A DNA stretch of 56,393 bases, from NCBI GenBank assembly GCA_000310025.1, contig FN648558.1, positions 26,195 through 82,587 on the forward strand, written 5' to 3'. Within the stretch, counting starts at the first letter, position 1, and each line of letters starts with the position of its first letter. A program made the translations under genes and the position numbers. Shown here piece after piece: positions 36,801 through 45,587 of this stretch. The notes under the pieces were generated by a model that worked only from the letters and a program-made list of their open reading frames with translations, searched no databases and had not been told where the DNA came from. This DNA is from Ectocarpus siliculosus (Eukaryota > Sar > Phaeophyceae > Ectocarpales > Ectocarpaceae).

Positions 36801-38180
36801 CAAAACTCCTATTAAATCGACTGTCTGTCACGTTCAAAACGCTGCGCCCACTGACTCACTTTGGCAAACACGCAACACGCACAGGTACCCTGCTATTCGA
36901 GGATTCATGGAGCAACGGCACGGCATGCCTTTCGAGGAATTCATGGCCAGTCGGAGAGGCAAATGTATGAGTGTGAAGACGCTAGCGACGTGGACACTTG
37001 AAGAGCAAACCCTTCTCCTGTCTGACTTCAATCTCATGGGCGCCTACCTGTGGTGAGTTCGAGCAGCCTTGAAACACCCGGGGCTATTGAGATTTAGTTT
37101 TGAGTTGGTGGAGAAAGTCACACACACTTAAATTCAGTCCTGGTTATAAGAGCCACAACAGGCATTGCGTACAAGCGATCCCAATATCGGCTATTCTTTG
37201 GACTTGTTACTCGGGTTGTCTGTTGAATTTTTCCACATGTGCCGCTCTCAGTGTGACTTGCCTCGCGCATACCCACTTGTTCCTTGGTGCGTCTTCTTCA
37301 CCCACAAAGGTATCATATGCACGACGAAATGCATTGGATGGCCACCGACCCGTACGACATGCAAGTGGACGAGTGGCGCAGGGACGTGACCAGATACGCG
37401 TGGGTTTGCCAAGTGAGCACGCTCCTATTATAGTATTCGTTTGAAGGGCGTGTTCTGTATTTACAGAACCATACCGGCGGTACTTTATCGAGTAGGGTAA
37501 GTGTACTGGCACTTCGGTACGTTTTGTGCCACATCCGCCACAATACCGATTTGTTGTAGATTTGTGCTACCGGCGGTACCGGGTACAACCATCAGAACAA
37601 TACCCCAGCACTTTTGTAGGTTTTGTGCCACATCCGCAACAATACCGAAAATTTTGTAGGTTTTGTACAACCGTCGGTACAGAACACGCCCTTGTTTTTA
37701 ATAAATATATATAGAAAAAAATTAAAATCGTTCGATGATACAAGTATGCTTTTTTGTTTTGAGCCACCGGGGTCTCATCTTTGAAGGCACGGTTGCTTTG
37801 TGTCCATCAATGTACATGCGCAACAACTGCTTCCAGCGCATTACCCGAACTGGCAGGACTTATTTATTGAACCAGCTTTGGCGCAGATAGACACAAAACT
37901 CTCCTACACACTGTTCTTCTTCTGTAGGCATCTACGCCTTCCCCCGTCTTGCGTTTGGCTATGCATCCAATGCATTTCCTTCTCGTTCTACAACCCCCCT
38001 CAGGCAAACGGTCGACACGTGCCCGAGGACAAACCAGGCGAGGAGCAGTACATCGACGGTTTGCTCAGCGTTTCTGACTTCAGTGAATGTGTAAGCTTCA
38101 AACTGTTCTGGAAGCGAAACATCATGAAGAATCCAGAGACACGCGAGCCCAATCCTCCCCGGTTTCAAAAGGAATACTGA
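15814..38180 (+). CDS. 23-exon tandem glycosyltransferase-like type II membrane protein
   Basis: Exons: 15814-16206, 17083-17235, 19956-20082, 20534-20603, 21845-21938, 22694-22808, 26921-27162, 27923-28074, 28767-28882, 30896-31100, 31472-31667, 32055-32184, 32607-32680, 33033-33143, 33441-33503, 33839-33996, 34550-34754, 35128-35298, 35893-36040, 36504-36609, 36885-37052, 37310-37412, 38004-38180. All introns (257-4112 bp) are GT-AG and all phases agree, giving 1158 residues plus stop. Residues 7-27 form one hydrophobic segment after a short N-terminus, a signal anchor. Residues 58-317 form a GT-A-like domain with ESD at 166-168; 318-487 a duplicated Cys-rich module; 488-800 a spacer; 820-1100 a second domain with DSD at 941-943. 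I infer a Golgi enzyme for complex glycans. The exon 12 choice (32055-32184) is the least certain. Confidence 0.85.
17253..19672 (-). mobile_element. Degenerate antisense LINE (non-LTR retrotransposon) in intron 2
   Basis: Read on the minus strand from 19.67 kb: the RT linker (APDGKLVSSSKGKRQATVGY, about 19580), the reverse-transcriptase signature GDKPDPGNYRGITLLS (about 19170-19120), a thumb-type segment (AVKQVETVQMTASKKII, about 18420) matching the plus-strand LINE at 46.05 kb, and the C-terminus NNAPLSRSLSRGCAIKS near 17340-17290, matching NNAPSSRGRVVNG of that copy. Frames are broken throughout and no YADD-type motif survives. The 3' end (GGCATG...CATGAGTACG) lies only about 17 bp from the exon 2 donor. 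It contains an inserted or chimeric repeat A tail (17441-17551) and a third tail at 17552-17600. Confidence 0.75.
17441..17551 (-). mobile_element. Repeat A 3' fragment
   Basis: Reverse complement reads CCGGTGAGAACCCGGCG...CGTCCCGGCTTTGTAGGG, GGTCAATGGTCTGACGAC, GGCATG...CTATGAGTACC and poly-C. Only the last roughly 100 bp of repeat A is present, embedded between two LINE-type tails. Confidence 0.8.
21187..21535 (+). repeat. Two-unit tandem repeat (about 178 bp) in intron 4
   Basis: Units start near 21187 and 21366 (CGCAAGTGTCT...TTTTAGTGTG). Each contains three shorter sub-repeats of the form CAAGTGTCTTGGTTTTAGTG and ends GGGGACGCGTCA...TTGAGTAGAG. Non-coding. It sits between exons 4 and 5 of the glycosyltransferase gene. 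Confidence 0.8.
23564..25560 (-). pseudogene. Decayed Tc1/mariner-like DDE transposase in intron 6
   Basis: Several minus-strand frames in sequence carry the landmarks of a DDE superfamily endonuclease: CYHDEATMKENDDGGSQW (first catalytic D, about 25140), IYIFDSSIGTA (likely second D, about 24690, in another frame), MWPGGTACKTPT, VAEQMLKEMGLWQLDG, CCARKLFSELKAF, and FLPKHHPKLNTIEWYWGYVK (third acidic residue in the IEWYW block, about 24020), followed after a frame change by LGYIRAWSRVTWLYIEAYDE. At least two frameshifts separate the pieces, so it is inactive. It lies antisense in the largest intron (4.1 kb) of the glycosyltransferase gene. Inverted ends were not located. Confidence 0.75.
29465..29770 (+). 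repeat. Direct repeat with CA and GA microsatellites in intron 9
   Basis: A segment of about 48 bp (TCGGAACAAA, ACAGACCATTCCGACGC, GAGCGGT, AAGAGAGAA) at 29465 recurs at 29709. Between them lie two ACACACAC-CCGAGA-GAGAGAGA blocks. These lie inside the 2-kb intron 9 and could be leader sequences of a decayed retroelement. Confidence 0.7.
30217..30270 (+). repeat. Short direct duplication in intron 9
   Basis: CACGCAAGCCCCTCAGGCAA occurs twice, about 35 bp apart, separated by a short GCTGGTATTCGA-type spacer. Non-coding. Confidence 0.8.
33839..38180 (+). other. Exons 16-23: C-terminal glycosyltransferase domain (DUF6492-like)
   Basis: Residues 748-1158. NISVMFRTFVGDAVLFNVAL starts the fold, then YFPDAKEIVVVVEESDGKLF, LHLDSDVVLFEPL with the DSD motif at 941-943, WGKPVLPFRRYREE, FAVGEDVVHEFSIFNTHVYP, RGFMEQRHGMPFEEFM, MGAYLW/YHMHDEMHW across a split TG|G codon, and DEWRRDVTRYAWVCQ. 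This order matches retaining-type GT-A proteins that I recall as the DUF6492 family; the family name is my best recollection. The stop is at 38178-38180. Confidence 0.75.
37444..37693. mobile_element. 250-bp MITE in intron 22
   Basis: Perfect 16-bp terminal inverted repeats: AAGGGCGTGTTCTGTA at 37444-37459 and TACAGAACACGCCCTT at 37678-37693. The interior has TACCGGCGGTAC words near both ends and a direct sub-repeat (TTTTGTGCCACATCCGC, AACAATACCGA) at about 37525 and 37621. No coding capacity. A clean target duplication is not obvious. Confidence 0.85.
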
Positions 38181-39814
38181 GTGCAGACTTGGGATAGACG
38201 GGATTTGCGTTGGGTTGGGATTATAATGCCCTGGTGAACCCGGGTGCTCTTTAGGCTACCGGGCTAGGTCGCGTATACACTTACTTCCTACTAAAGGTGA
38301 AGTCGTATCATACTGTTTTTTTACACTTCGGAGTGCTCGAAAATTTGGGCATTTACTTCGTTTTAACTTGTATCTCTTGCACGGGATGAAATCACTCGGT
38401 CTATGGGTAAGGAATGTCAGCACGTGGGAAATGTTAGTGTTCGCGTGTGATTTCTGTGGAGCGCGAGACTCACTCATGAGAAGTTTGGGTAATTGATTGT
38501 AGAACTTTCCCCCCGCTTTTCACCAAGATGTTTTTTGCGGCTGCAGCTGTACGTTTAGCGCCCCATAGTTGAGGACGCCCCTTCTTGCGCAACCCCCGGT
38601 CTCTCATATCCTTGGTAAGTGTGATCACAGGATCGTGCGCTTGGGCATCATTTTGAAGATGTGACACCCTCGCGAAACCCCTTTGTCAAGGGTCGCTCAC
38701 GCATCGCCAAGATCCTCCTGAGCGAGGAGGCCAGCATGCCAATTCGATGACGAAGCGCTCGCAACTGTGTGATGCACATTTTTGTTGAATAGACATGTGA
38801 CCAGAACCGAGGTGCTGTTGAAAAAGGCCCGGTGCAGTTCAAAAGACCATGCGGCACTGCGGCCTTTCCCCACTTGTAGATGGTCACGAGCCGGGGGGAA
38901 CAAGGGCGGCGTCAAAAGGGTACACCGGTCCTATACACCTGATCCGATTTTGTCACCATCCCACTTACGAACCTAGAGGTGTGCTCTGCCGGAGGCCCAA
39001 ACACCGGTGGACGTGTCTCGATGTGATTGATAGGCTCAAAAAGTTCACGACGATGCTACCTTTGCAAATCCTTAATCCTTCCTCTGACACAGAAGTTAGC
39101 TCGGGCGCATATCATTTATGTTGAATGGAAGGGGGTACGATGCCATACTTCGGTTCGTCGCAAAGCTACGGTCACAAAAAGATGCTCACGGAAAAAATCC
39201 TGGTTGAAATTACTAAGAATTAGAGGGGTCACACCCTATTTTGGCCCAACAATATTCTGGGAATTTTTCAGATTTTATGTTTTTTACACCCGTTTACCGT
39301 CCCCCTTCGTGGCACAACCGCGATGGACACCGCAAGCACCCCCCCGCCTCGTCAGCAAGGTATTGAGCTGTCATTGGGCCGCCGTTAGGCCCTGAAGATG
39401 GAGGTAGCGCTCGCCCTTCAATCAGGCAAAGTAAGGCTGCCCAAAGGGTGTTGCAGGCCCCCTCGCCCAGTCCATCAAATACTGTGTACCGCTGTTGCCG
39501 CTTGGCGAGGTGTTGGTAGCCGCAACGAAGGTATGGGTTTTGCTTTTTCAACAACAGTTTGGTTCTTGACAGCAGCAAAAAATATGCGAAATAGGGTTTT
39601 GGGTGTCACGCAGACATCCTGAAACACTAGGACCGCGTGAATGTGTTGGCCCTGAATATCTCGCACAGCTACGGAAAAAATCCAAAGCACAGATCATGGC
39701 ATCCAGGAGGTTAATCTCTCTAACAACCCTCGTAGCGGACGGCCGTCGTACCCGAGCTCGAAATGATTTTTTTCAAGTTTTCACGTCTTTTATCAAGGGT
39801 TAATCCTTGACGTG
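38181..39814. other. No gene recognised
   Basis: Starts with the 3' flank of the glycosyltransferase gene. Minus-strand frames at 38470-38887 (RDRGLRKKGRPQLWGAKRT) and 39294-39578 look protein-like in parts but carry no family motif and could not be joined. Confidence 0.35.
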
Positions 39815-39966
39815 CTTCGACTAACCCATCAACGGAGTTGTGTGGCCGGCCGATGTCTCTGCGGGCGCTGAATTTCGGGTACCTTTTCTACGACCCAATT
39901 ACCGGATTTGAATCGCTTGCTTTGTTGCAAAAAGTGGTGAAGAACGGAAGCATTGTGTCGTTTTGA
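39815..39966 (+). pseudogene. FNIP/LRR-type repeat fragment
   Basis: PINGVVWPAD in one frame continues, after a shift, as SLRALNFGYLFYDPITGF and ends at a stop near 39966. This is the 22-residue FNIP leucine-rich unit (pattern SLxxLxFGxxFNQPIxGV). With a stop just before PINGVV and a frame change, it is a decayed piece of a larger repeat protein. The longer relative is at 42.5 kb. Confidence 0.6.
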
Positions 39967-40615
39967 ACTTGACCGGATATTGTGCTGTCTGTGTCGTCTT
40001 TTTGCCGTAGTGTGTGTCGAAGATTTTGATTGGAACAAGTTTGCAAAAATATTTTGATCACGGGGCCCGATTGGCAACGTTGAGCTACAGTGGCCACCAC
40101 GCTGGCTACATTGGTCTCAACTGCCTCCGGGTACTCTATCCTTGGCAGACGCCTGCCACGGTCACCCGGCGAGCGTAATTGCGCTGTGTGTGTGACACAT
40201 CACAATCAAACTCAAGTTTGACATACATGAACTTCCGAGTTGTATTGAACCATGATCATAAAACGAAACGCCACATCATCACGTGCCTTAGGAACGCCAT
40301 CGTCGGAATCCAAAATCAATCCACCCTCTTTGTCTTGCCCGATTTCCCCCTCCCCTCACCACCCGACTTCCTCTTCTTCCCGCCCCGCTCTCCCGCCTTC
40401 TTCTGTGATACAATGCAAACTTTCCCAGAGCCCCAATCGTGGTAAGCCCATTCTATCCCGCAATCCTGTAATCTTCTGATTTGCTACCCGGCTTGGATTC
40501 AAACTCTTCTCCTTCAAGTCCAAAGAAAATATGTTCAAAAATTCCTTCTCCCTAGGATTTTGCGAGTATAAAAAGCGTTGGACGTGTTCGTTCGTGGAAA
40601 GCAACTCTAATGTTT
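39967..40615. other. Pyrimidine-rich non-coding stretch
   Basis: 40320-40400 is nearly pure C/T with CCCTCCCC-type words. The minus-strand frame over it (40356-40715) is Glu/Gly/Arg-rich because of this composition. No gene supported. Confidence 0.4.
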
Positions 40616-40683
40616 GGGCTGTCTTTTTCTCAAAAAGGGACGAACCAAAAAATAATCTAGCAAAACGATGACCCCTTGTTACG

Positions 40684-41370
40684 GTGCTGATCGATCCTTT
40701 TTGCTCATCCGCCAAAAAAAATGACCCTGGAACGAGTGAAACGGCCGTTCGTCACACAATAAGTACCTTGGCACCGAGTTGGTTTTTCGGTGATATCTCC
40801 GCACAGAGCGAAGCATCAGCAACTGTAAAGCTATCCCCCGCGAGCTGGGTGCTTGGTCCGCCTTGTGTGGCGGCTGATCGAGACCACAGGGCAGTGGGAG
40901 GCACGGCAACTGAGGTGGCGAGAGTCAACAGCACCTTGAAAAACCCCACCGCGCCAACAGCCAGTTTTTTTTGCTCTTTTTTGCCCATGCCGCAACTTTG
41001 GTTCATGGATGCTCCCTCGCCACACACTGAAACAACAGCGATGACAAAGGTATCCGCCACGAGCTATGTGTATGGTCCGTCTTGTGTGGTGGTTGATACA
41101 GACCAGGAGGCTGACGGGCGGTCAGAGGTTGTGAGCGCGAGAGTGGTGGACAAGCGGGAAAAACGACCCGCCGCGTTTTTTGTTATTTTTCCCGTGTTGC
41201 AACTTTGGTTCATCGATGCTCCCTCGTCACACACCGAAGCAACAGCGATGACAAAGGTATCCGCCATGAGCTGTGCGTCTGATTCGTCTTGTGTGGTGAT
41301 TGATACAGACCAGGACGCTATAGGTCGCCCAGAAGTTGGGTTCGCAAAAGTTGACTGTGCACCAAAATGA
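40684..41370 (+). CDS. Tandem-repeat ORF, coding strand uncertain
   Basis: 228-codon plus-strand frame consisting mainly of a roughly 212-bp unit in three diverged copies (starting near 40770, 40985 and 41200), each with QLWFMDAPS, HTE, AMTKVSA, SCVVVDTDQ words. The minus strand is open over almost the same range in one frame (41441 to 40752) with units ADTFVIAVVSVC, EGASMNQSC and a single TAG at 41064. The plus strand is unbroken, so I favour it, weakly. No family recognised. It could equally be a non-coding satellite. Confidence 0.35.
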   Translation: MLIDPFCSSAKKNDPGTSETAVRHTISTLAPSWFFGDISAQSEASATVKLSPASWVLGPPCVAADRDHRAVGGTATEVARVNSTLKNPTAPTASFFCSFLPMPQLWFMDAPSPHTETTAMTKVSATSYVYGPSCVVVDTDQEADGRSEVVSARVVDKREKRPAAFFVIFPVLQLWFIDAPSSHTEATAMTKVSAMSCASDSSCVVIDTDQDAIGRPEVGFAKVDCAPK

Positions 41371-41607
41371 CCCACCGCTGCTGCGTCCAGGCTCTTTCGG
41401 CTCGTTTGCCGCTTGTTTGCCGCACACATCGGGTTGTCCACCTGTTCAGCCGAATGACAACATTACGTCTATCGCCGAGGCTACTGACTCCGTACCAGTC
41501 ACATGACACGACTCGTGCGAATACCGTTAGAGTTTGCGGGGATCATCCGTCGAGATATTCAAGTTTGTGGGCAAGTGTCATGTGTTGTGACAGAAAAAGG
41601 ACAACAA

Positions 41608-41670
41608 AAAAAGACAGTCCCATCCTGTCACAAAGTTGCCCGAAAAGAGACAGGATGGCGCTGTCTTTTT
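41608..41670. repeat. Strong stem-loop
   Basis: The 22-nt arm at 41608-41629 pairs with 41649-41670 at 20 of 22 positions (AAAAAGACAG, two mismatches, CCATCCTGTC), with a 19-nt loop. The arm end AAAAAGACAG is shared with the 26-bp inverted ends of the surrounding element. Confidence 0.8.
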
Positions 41671-41818
41671 CTTCTGTCCCTTTTTCGAAGGTCCAAAAAT
41701 GCAAAAAAAGACAACGTAACAAGTGGTTCTTTGGCCAGTTGTCCCTTTTTGAGAAAAAGACAGCCCAAAAAAGGACAGCTTAACAAGTGGCCTAAAAGTC
41801 CTCTGATCATGTTTCAGA

Positions 41819-42447
41819 CTAAACTCCAACACCCTCCGCTTGCTTGGGCTTCTTTTCCTTGCCAAACGCTTCCAGTGTCTTTTTGCTTGCTCCCAACATT
41901 AACCGATTTACTTTGGAAAATGTACTCGAGCGAGACGCAAGCACCACGCCGGGGACCCCCTTTTTCTCACCACAACCCGACATTACAACCTTCTCGACAT
42001 CCTTCTCGACAACCTTCTCGGCAATCGTAGGTATTCCTAAGCTCAGCTGCCATGTGAGCTATTCGCAGCTTTTTAGCAAGAAAGAGCTGTTGCTTCCTCA
42101 TCCATCTCAACCGCCTTCAACCCCCCGTCACGACCTGCATACGCCTTTGGTTTGCCGGGATTGAAATCTTTGAATGCAAAGAAACCCGAAAGACCGACTT
42201 CCTGAATGCCCCTCAGCGAATCTATCTTCTCCCCGGAAGCCTGCCCCCCTACCCCCTCTGTACTGAGCTCACCGAGCGAAGCATTGACACCACCATCAGT
42301 GCGAGTCATGATAGGACACGAATTCGGCGAATCAGCCTTGACTTGCTGCTTGGTGATCCACCGACAAACCGTTTCTAACGCAAAACATTGCCACCGCGGT
42401 CGATTGATTGGAACGGATAATATGAGGGCCAAAATGCCATCACCCAA
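41819..42447 (-). CDS. Small two-exon protein with RING-like C/W/CP motif
   Basis: Exon 1 starts at the ATG at 42447 and ends at a GT donor near 42115-42140; exon 2 is 42036-41819, starting after CTTAG with phase 1. Exon 1 contains CFALETVCRWITKQQVKADS followed by SCPIMTRTDGG, resembling the second half of a RING or U-box (hydrophobic-C-x2-C/W...CP). The first zinc ligands are missing upstream, where FNIP repeats lie on the other strand. Exon 2 is Lys/Val-rich (IAEKVVEKDVEKVVMSG, TLEAFGKEKKPKQAEG). A truncated E3-ligase-like protein is possible but not secure. Two donors fit the phase. Confidence 0.45.
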
Positions 42448-42452
42448 GTAGC

Positions 42453-42815
42453 GTCGTCTGCCTCGCTACAGCACCGTAGTTCGTGGGCTATTTCAACCAA
42501 TCGATCACCGGAGTAGCGTTACCTGCGTCGATGCAGCAGCTGTCGTTCGGGGAGGAGTTCAACCAGTCCATCGCCAGAGTCGTGTAGCCGGCCGACCTGC
42601 AGCATCTCGTCTGCGGGTTCTATTTCGACCAGTCCATCACCGAAGTAGCGTAGCTTGCCTCGCTACAGCAGCTACACTTCGTGGGCCATTTCAACCAACC
42701 CATTGGCGGAGAAGCGTGGCCTACAGGTACCTCGCAGCAGGAGCTGTCGTTCGTGGGCCATTTCAACCATTTCATCGGCGGAGTAGCGTTGCCTACCTCG
42801 CTACATAGCGTTCAG
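42453..42815 (+). pseudogene. FNIP leucine-rich repeat tract
   Basis: Five imperfect units of about 66-72 bp, each encoding ALPASMQQLSFGEEFNQSIA-type sequence (FNIP: L-P-x-SLQQL-x-FG-x2-FNQPI-x-GV). Stops (for example PE* and VV*) and small indels break the frame between units. The tract is a decayed fragment of an FNIP/LRR protein such as those common in amoebae, giant viruses and brown algae. No start or flanking domain is visible. Confidence 0.75.
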
Positions 42816-43216
42816 AAGGATGGACACTTGCTATAAAATATGGAAGCAAAGGGACGGGAGGGAATCGCGAGAGAAAAGCAAAAATGTCAAAAATGTGAGA
42901 CAAATAAACCATGAGTTTTAACTTCAGCCGGCGGTAAGATTCAAGGGTTCGATTTGGAGGTTAACCACTATACAGTAGTACAGTACTATACCTGCTGATT
43001 CATACGTCAGCAATTTCACAGCAACAAAAGAAAGGAATCTACCGGACTAAAGCACCAACTGGCGAAGCGTGCACGTGATGCCCTCGGCTCATACACATCG
43101 ACAGCAAAAATCCCGAGGTCAATCGGGGTATACAGCGAGGTTACGAGATACCGCGATTTCAAAAAACTGTTCCGCATTAGTCTGCGTCCCGAACCGAAAT
43201 AAATGTTTTTCAGAAC
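42816..43216. other. No gene recognised
   Basis: A/G-rich stretch near 42840-42900. No repeat or coding signal identified. The right edge (TTTTTCAG at about 43209-43216) could be a splice acceptor for the next block. Confidence 0.35.
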
Positions 43217-43680
43217 CCGAACCCGCCGCGCCAGTGATGCGTGCCTTTCAGCGGAGGCAAGCACTACTGGCGGGATCAGCTGACGACGTTGCCACCGAAG
43301 CAGCTGGCGTTTTGATCGACCTGGCGGCGGGTGCTGCCCCCTCGGGTGCTGAAACACCAACCGGCACCCCGGCGAACCGGGCAGGTGGGGTCGGTGGCGC
43401 GCTTCTCGTTTGAACCGGGCTTGCAAGAAATCCCCGGCGCGTGGTCTCTGACTCCCCCCAGAAGTTTGGTGGACCGTCTGGAGCAGGCTGAGGAAGATGG
43501 AACCGGGGGAGCCAGCGGTGGACTTTCTCAGCAGGCGCCTGCCGCGAATGCGCGGCGGGCCGCTTCCGGCTCTGGAGCCTCGAAGGACGGGGCAGCTAGG
43601 TCGGGACGCGGCGGCGCTACTCGATCGCGGCCCGTCGTACCTCGCGATGGGACCTCGGCAGAAGACGGCAGCAACAAGAA
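43217..43680 (+). CDS. GC-rich exon-like block, frameshifted or spliced, function unknown
   Basis: From the possible acceptor at 43216, one frame reads APVMRAFQRRQALLAGSADD through LIDLAAGAAPSGAETP. From about 43400 the adjacent frame reads ARFSFEPGLQEIPGAWSLTP, SLVDRLEQAEED and then an Ala/Gly/Ser/Arg-rich tail ending DGSNKK before a good donor (AAG|GTGAGA at 43680/43681). The switch implies a 1-nt indel or a tiny intron. A matching phase-0 acceptor with similar Ala/Gly/Ser/Thr-rich sequence lies at 48567, with the hAT-like insertion in between. All frames are open partly because of high GC. Confidence 0.35.
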
Positions 43681-43804
43681 GGTGAGAGTGTGTCTCCCCA
43701 CACCTCTACAAGAGTGCACAGAACCTCTTTGTATTTAAATTTTGCCGGTCACGACGTACATCTACAAAACTTCGCACGTACTAGTGACTCCTAGTCTCAG
43801 TTGA

Positions 43805-44010
43805 TACCTCGCATAGAGCGCAGAGGGAGTGAAGGACTCCAGAATATCTGTCGTTGATTTCTATTGACTTGCGGACCCCTCGGGGCCAGTTTATTTGAGT
43901 GTACCTTTTTAGGGTAAGTTAACCTGTGACCACGAGAATCGACCGCGTCGAGTGTTGGATCAGTACGGACATACGAAGGTACTGGGTAGAGAGAGATCGG
44001 AACGGTTTTT
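43805..44010 (+). repeat. Dispersed repeat B, copy b
   Basis: Shares TACCTCGCATAG, GACTTGCGGACCC(C), GGTAAGTTAACCTGTGACCA, ATCGACCGCGTC and GGGTAGAGAGAG with copy a at 10129-10362, same orientation. Its last bases are the target site of the hAT-like insertion at 44014. Confidence 0.75.
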
Positions 44011-44838
44011 AACCAGTGATGTCGATAACCGGGCTCGAGCAGGGTACTGACCGGAAATAACCGGAAATGAGCCTTCGGCGGTACGTACCGGTTATAACCG
44101 CTCATAGCGGGGACGAAAACGGCCCATCCCCGGGGTGTTATTTAACGTATACGTCCAATATTTTGTTCGTTTGGAAGCAGCTCGCTGTATGCTGTTCAAG
44201 GTGCACTTCTGTGCGCGTTGCTGCCACTGCTGCCGCAGTCGTGTGTATCGTTTCAGCTTCCTACCTTGAACCTTTGAACCACGTTACAATGCAGGTGCAA
44301 TATTGGAATGTTGTCATGAATACATTTTTTTTTTCTCGCCCATGAGAATATAGGAAAGCCCCGAGAAAAACAAAAAAAAAAAAGCTTGTCTTCTCATCTG
44401 CTAGTGCGTAATGTTCCTCCTATAGATCTCACAACAACGCGCAGCAAGTGGAAAAAAAAAAAGACAAATAAGTATCAACGACAGGAAGGAGAGAAAGAGA
44501 GAAAGAGAGAGAAGGAACGAAACAACTTCCGCCAGTTGAAACAAAAGAGAACCCCCTTGACACTTCCCCTCCGCCCGCAGCTCTCTGCGTCTTGCTACAT
44601 CAGACCGAAACAAAAACACAAAACTGCCCCCGAGTAAGATCAACAACAAACACCCTTGAGCCCGAGCCATCAACAGCTGCTTCAATCTTTGCAAACTAGT
44701 ACCGAAGGCCAACACAAGTCTAGACCATGACCCCCTCGTCGTCCGATTCGTCCATGTCTGCTACTGATGCTGTCGTGTGCGCTGGCTGGCGTGAGTGTGT
44801 GCGCCATGTGCGAGGGGGGCCCGCAGGTGAAAATACTC

Positions 44839-45453
44839 CACCCCCCCGGTGTTTGCCAACGGGGTTTGGGTTTTCGTCGCTTGGCAACGACGTTGTAAAA
44901 CAAGCCCCCCACTCGGTGTTTGCCATCGGGATTGGGTTTTCGTCGCTTGGCAACGACGTTGTAAAACAAGCCAATTCGCTTCGTGAACTCGGCAACCAGG
45001 TTACCGTTTTTTTTTTTTTTCCTCGGGTTTTTTTTTTTGGCGGTAACCATAATGGTGGTCGAGTAGATCATGTTGTGCGGGGTCGAGAAACCTCACTCCG
45101 CGCAACGGGGATGATCGCACCTCGTTGTGTTAAAATGGTCAAGCTTCCTCGAGGCAGTTACACAGTGCTTACAACTGTCTCTGGAAGTGAAAGCACCAGA
45201 AAATAAATTAAGTCATACGTAGCTGTCATCCGTACGCAAGGAAGTAAGCACAAGATGCCGAACACCCTTAGCAGGATGCAGCTCACCCTTCATGCGACTC
45301 GCCAAATACCTCACGGCGCTTCGCGCTTGGTGATGTGAGAGCCTGGTCCGGTGAGAACCCGGCGTGCTCCGTCCCGGCTTTGTAGGGATGCGAGGTCAAT
45401 GGTCAAACGACTACGACATGCACGACTATGAGTACACCCCCCCCCCCCCCCCC
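44839..45453 (+). mobile_element. Repeat A copy 2
   Basis: Two 5' units (GTTTGCCA..CGGGG, CGTCGCTTGGCAACGACG) instead of one, then the T-tract inverted repeat, body, tail and at least 17 C residues up to the gap. Shares with copy 5 a TAA in the body frame (AAATAAATTAAG), marking a sub-family distinct from copies 1, 3 and 4. Confidence 0.85.
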
Positions 45454-45553
45454 NNNNNNNNNNNNNNNNNNNNNNNNNNNNNNNNNNNNNNNNNNNNNNN
45501 NNNNNNNNNNNNNNNNNNNNNNNNNNNNNNNNNNNNNNNNNNNNNNNNNNNNN
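45454..45553. other. Assembly gap (100 N)
   Basis: Exactly 100 N, bounded on the left by a C-run and on the right by TTTATAT then 26 C. The true length is unknown; homopolymer C probably caused the break. The 5' part of the following LINE may be missing here. Confidence 0.98.
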
Positions 45554-45587
45554 TTTATATCCCCCCCCCCCCCCCCCCCCCCCCCCA

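Larger units (their letters stand above)
40616..41766. mobile_element. Candidate element with perfect 26-bp inverted ends
   Basis: 40616-40641 (beginning GGGCTGTCTTTTTCTC) is the exact reverse complement of 41741-41766 (ending AGAAAAAGACAGCCC). Agreement extends three more bases outward through T/A. The 1.15-kb interior holds the tandem-repeat ORF at 40684-41370 and the hairpin at 41608-41670. Neither target duplication nor a known transposase is seen, so the type is unknown. Confidence 0.65.

Noticed and set aside
42453-42830. CRISPR-like spaced repeats
   Set aside because: Units are contiguous coding FNIP repeats of 66-72 bp without unique spacers, in a eukaryotic context.
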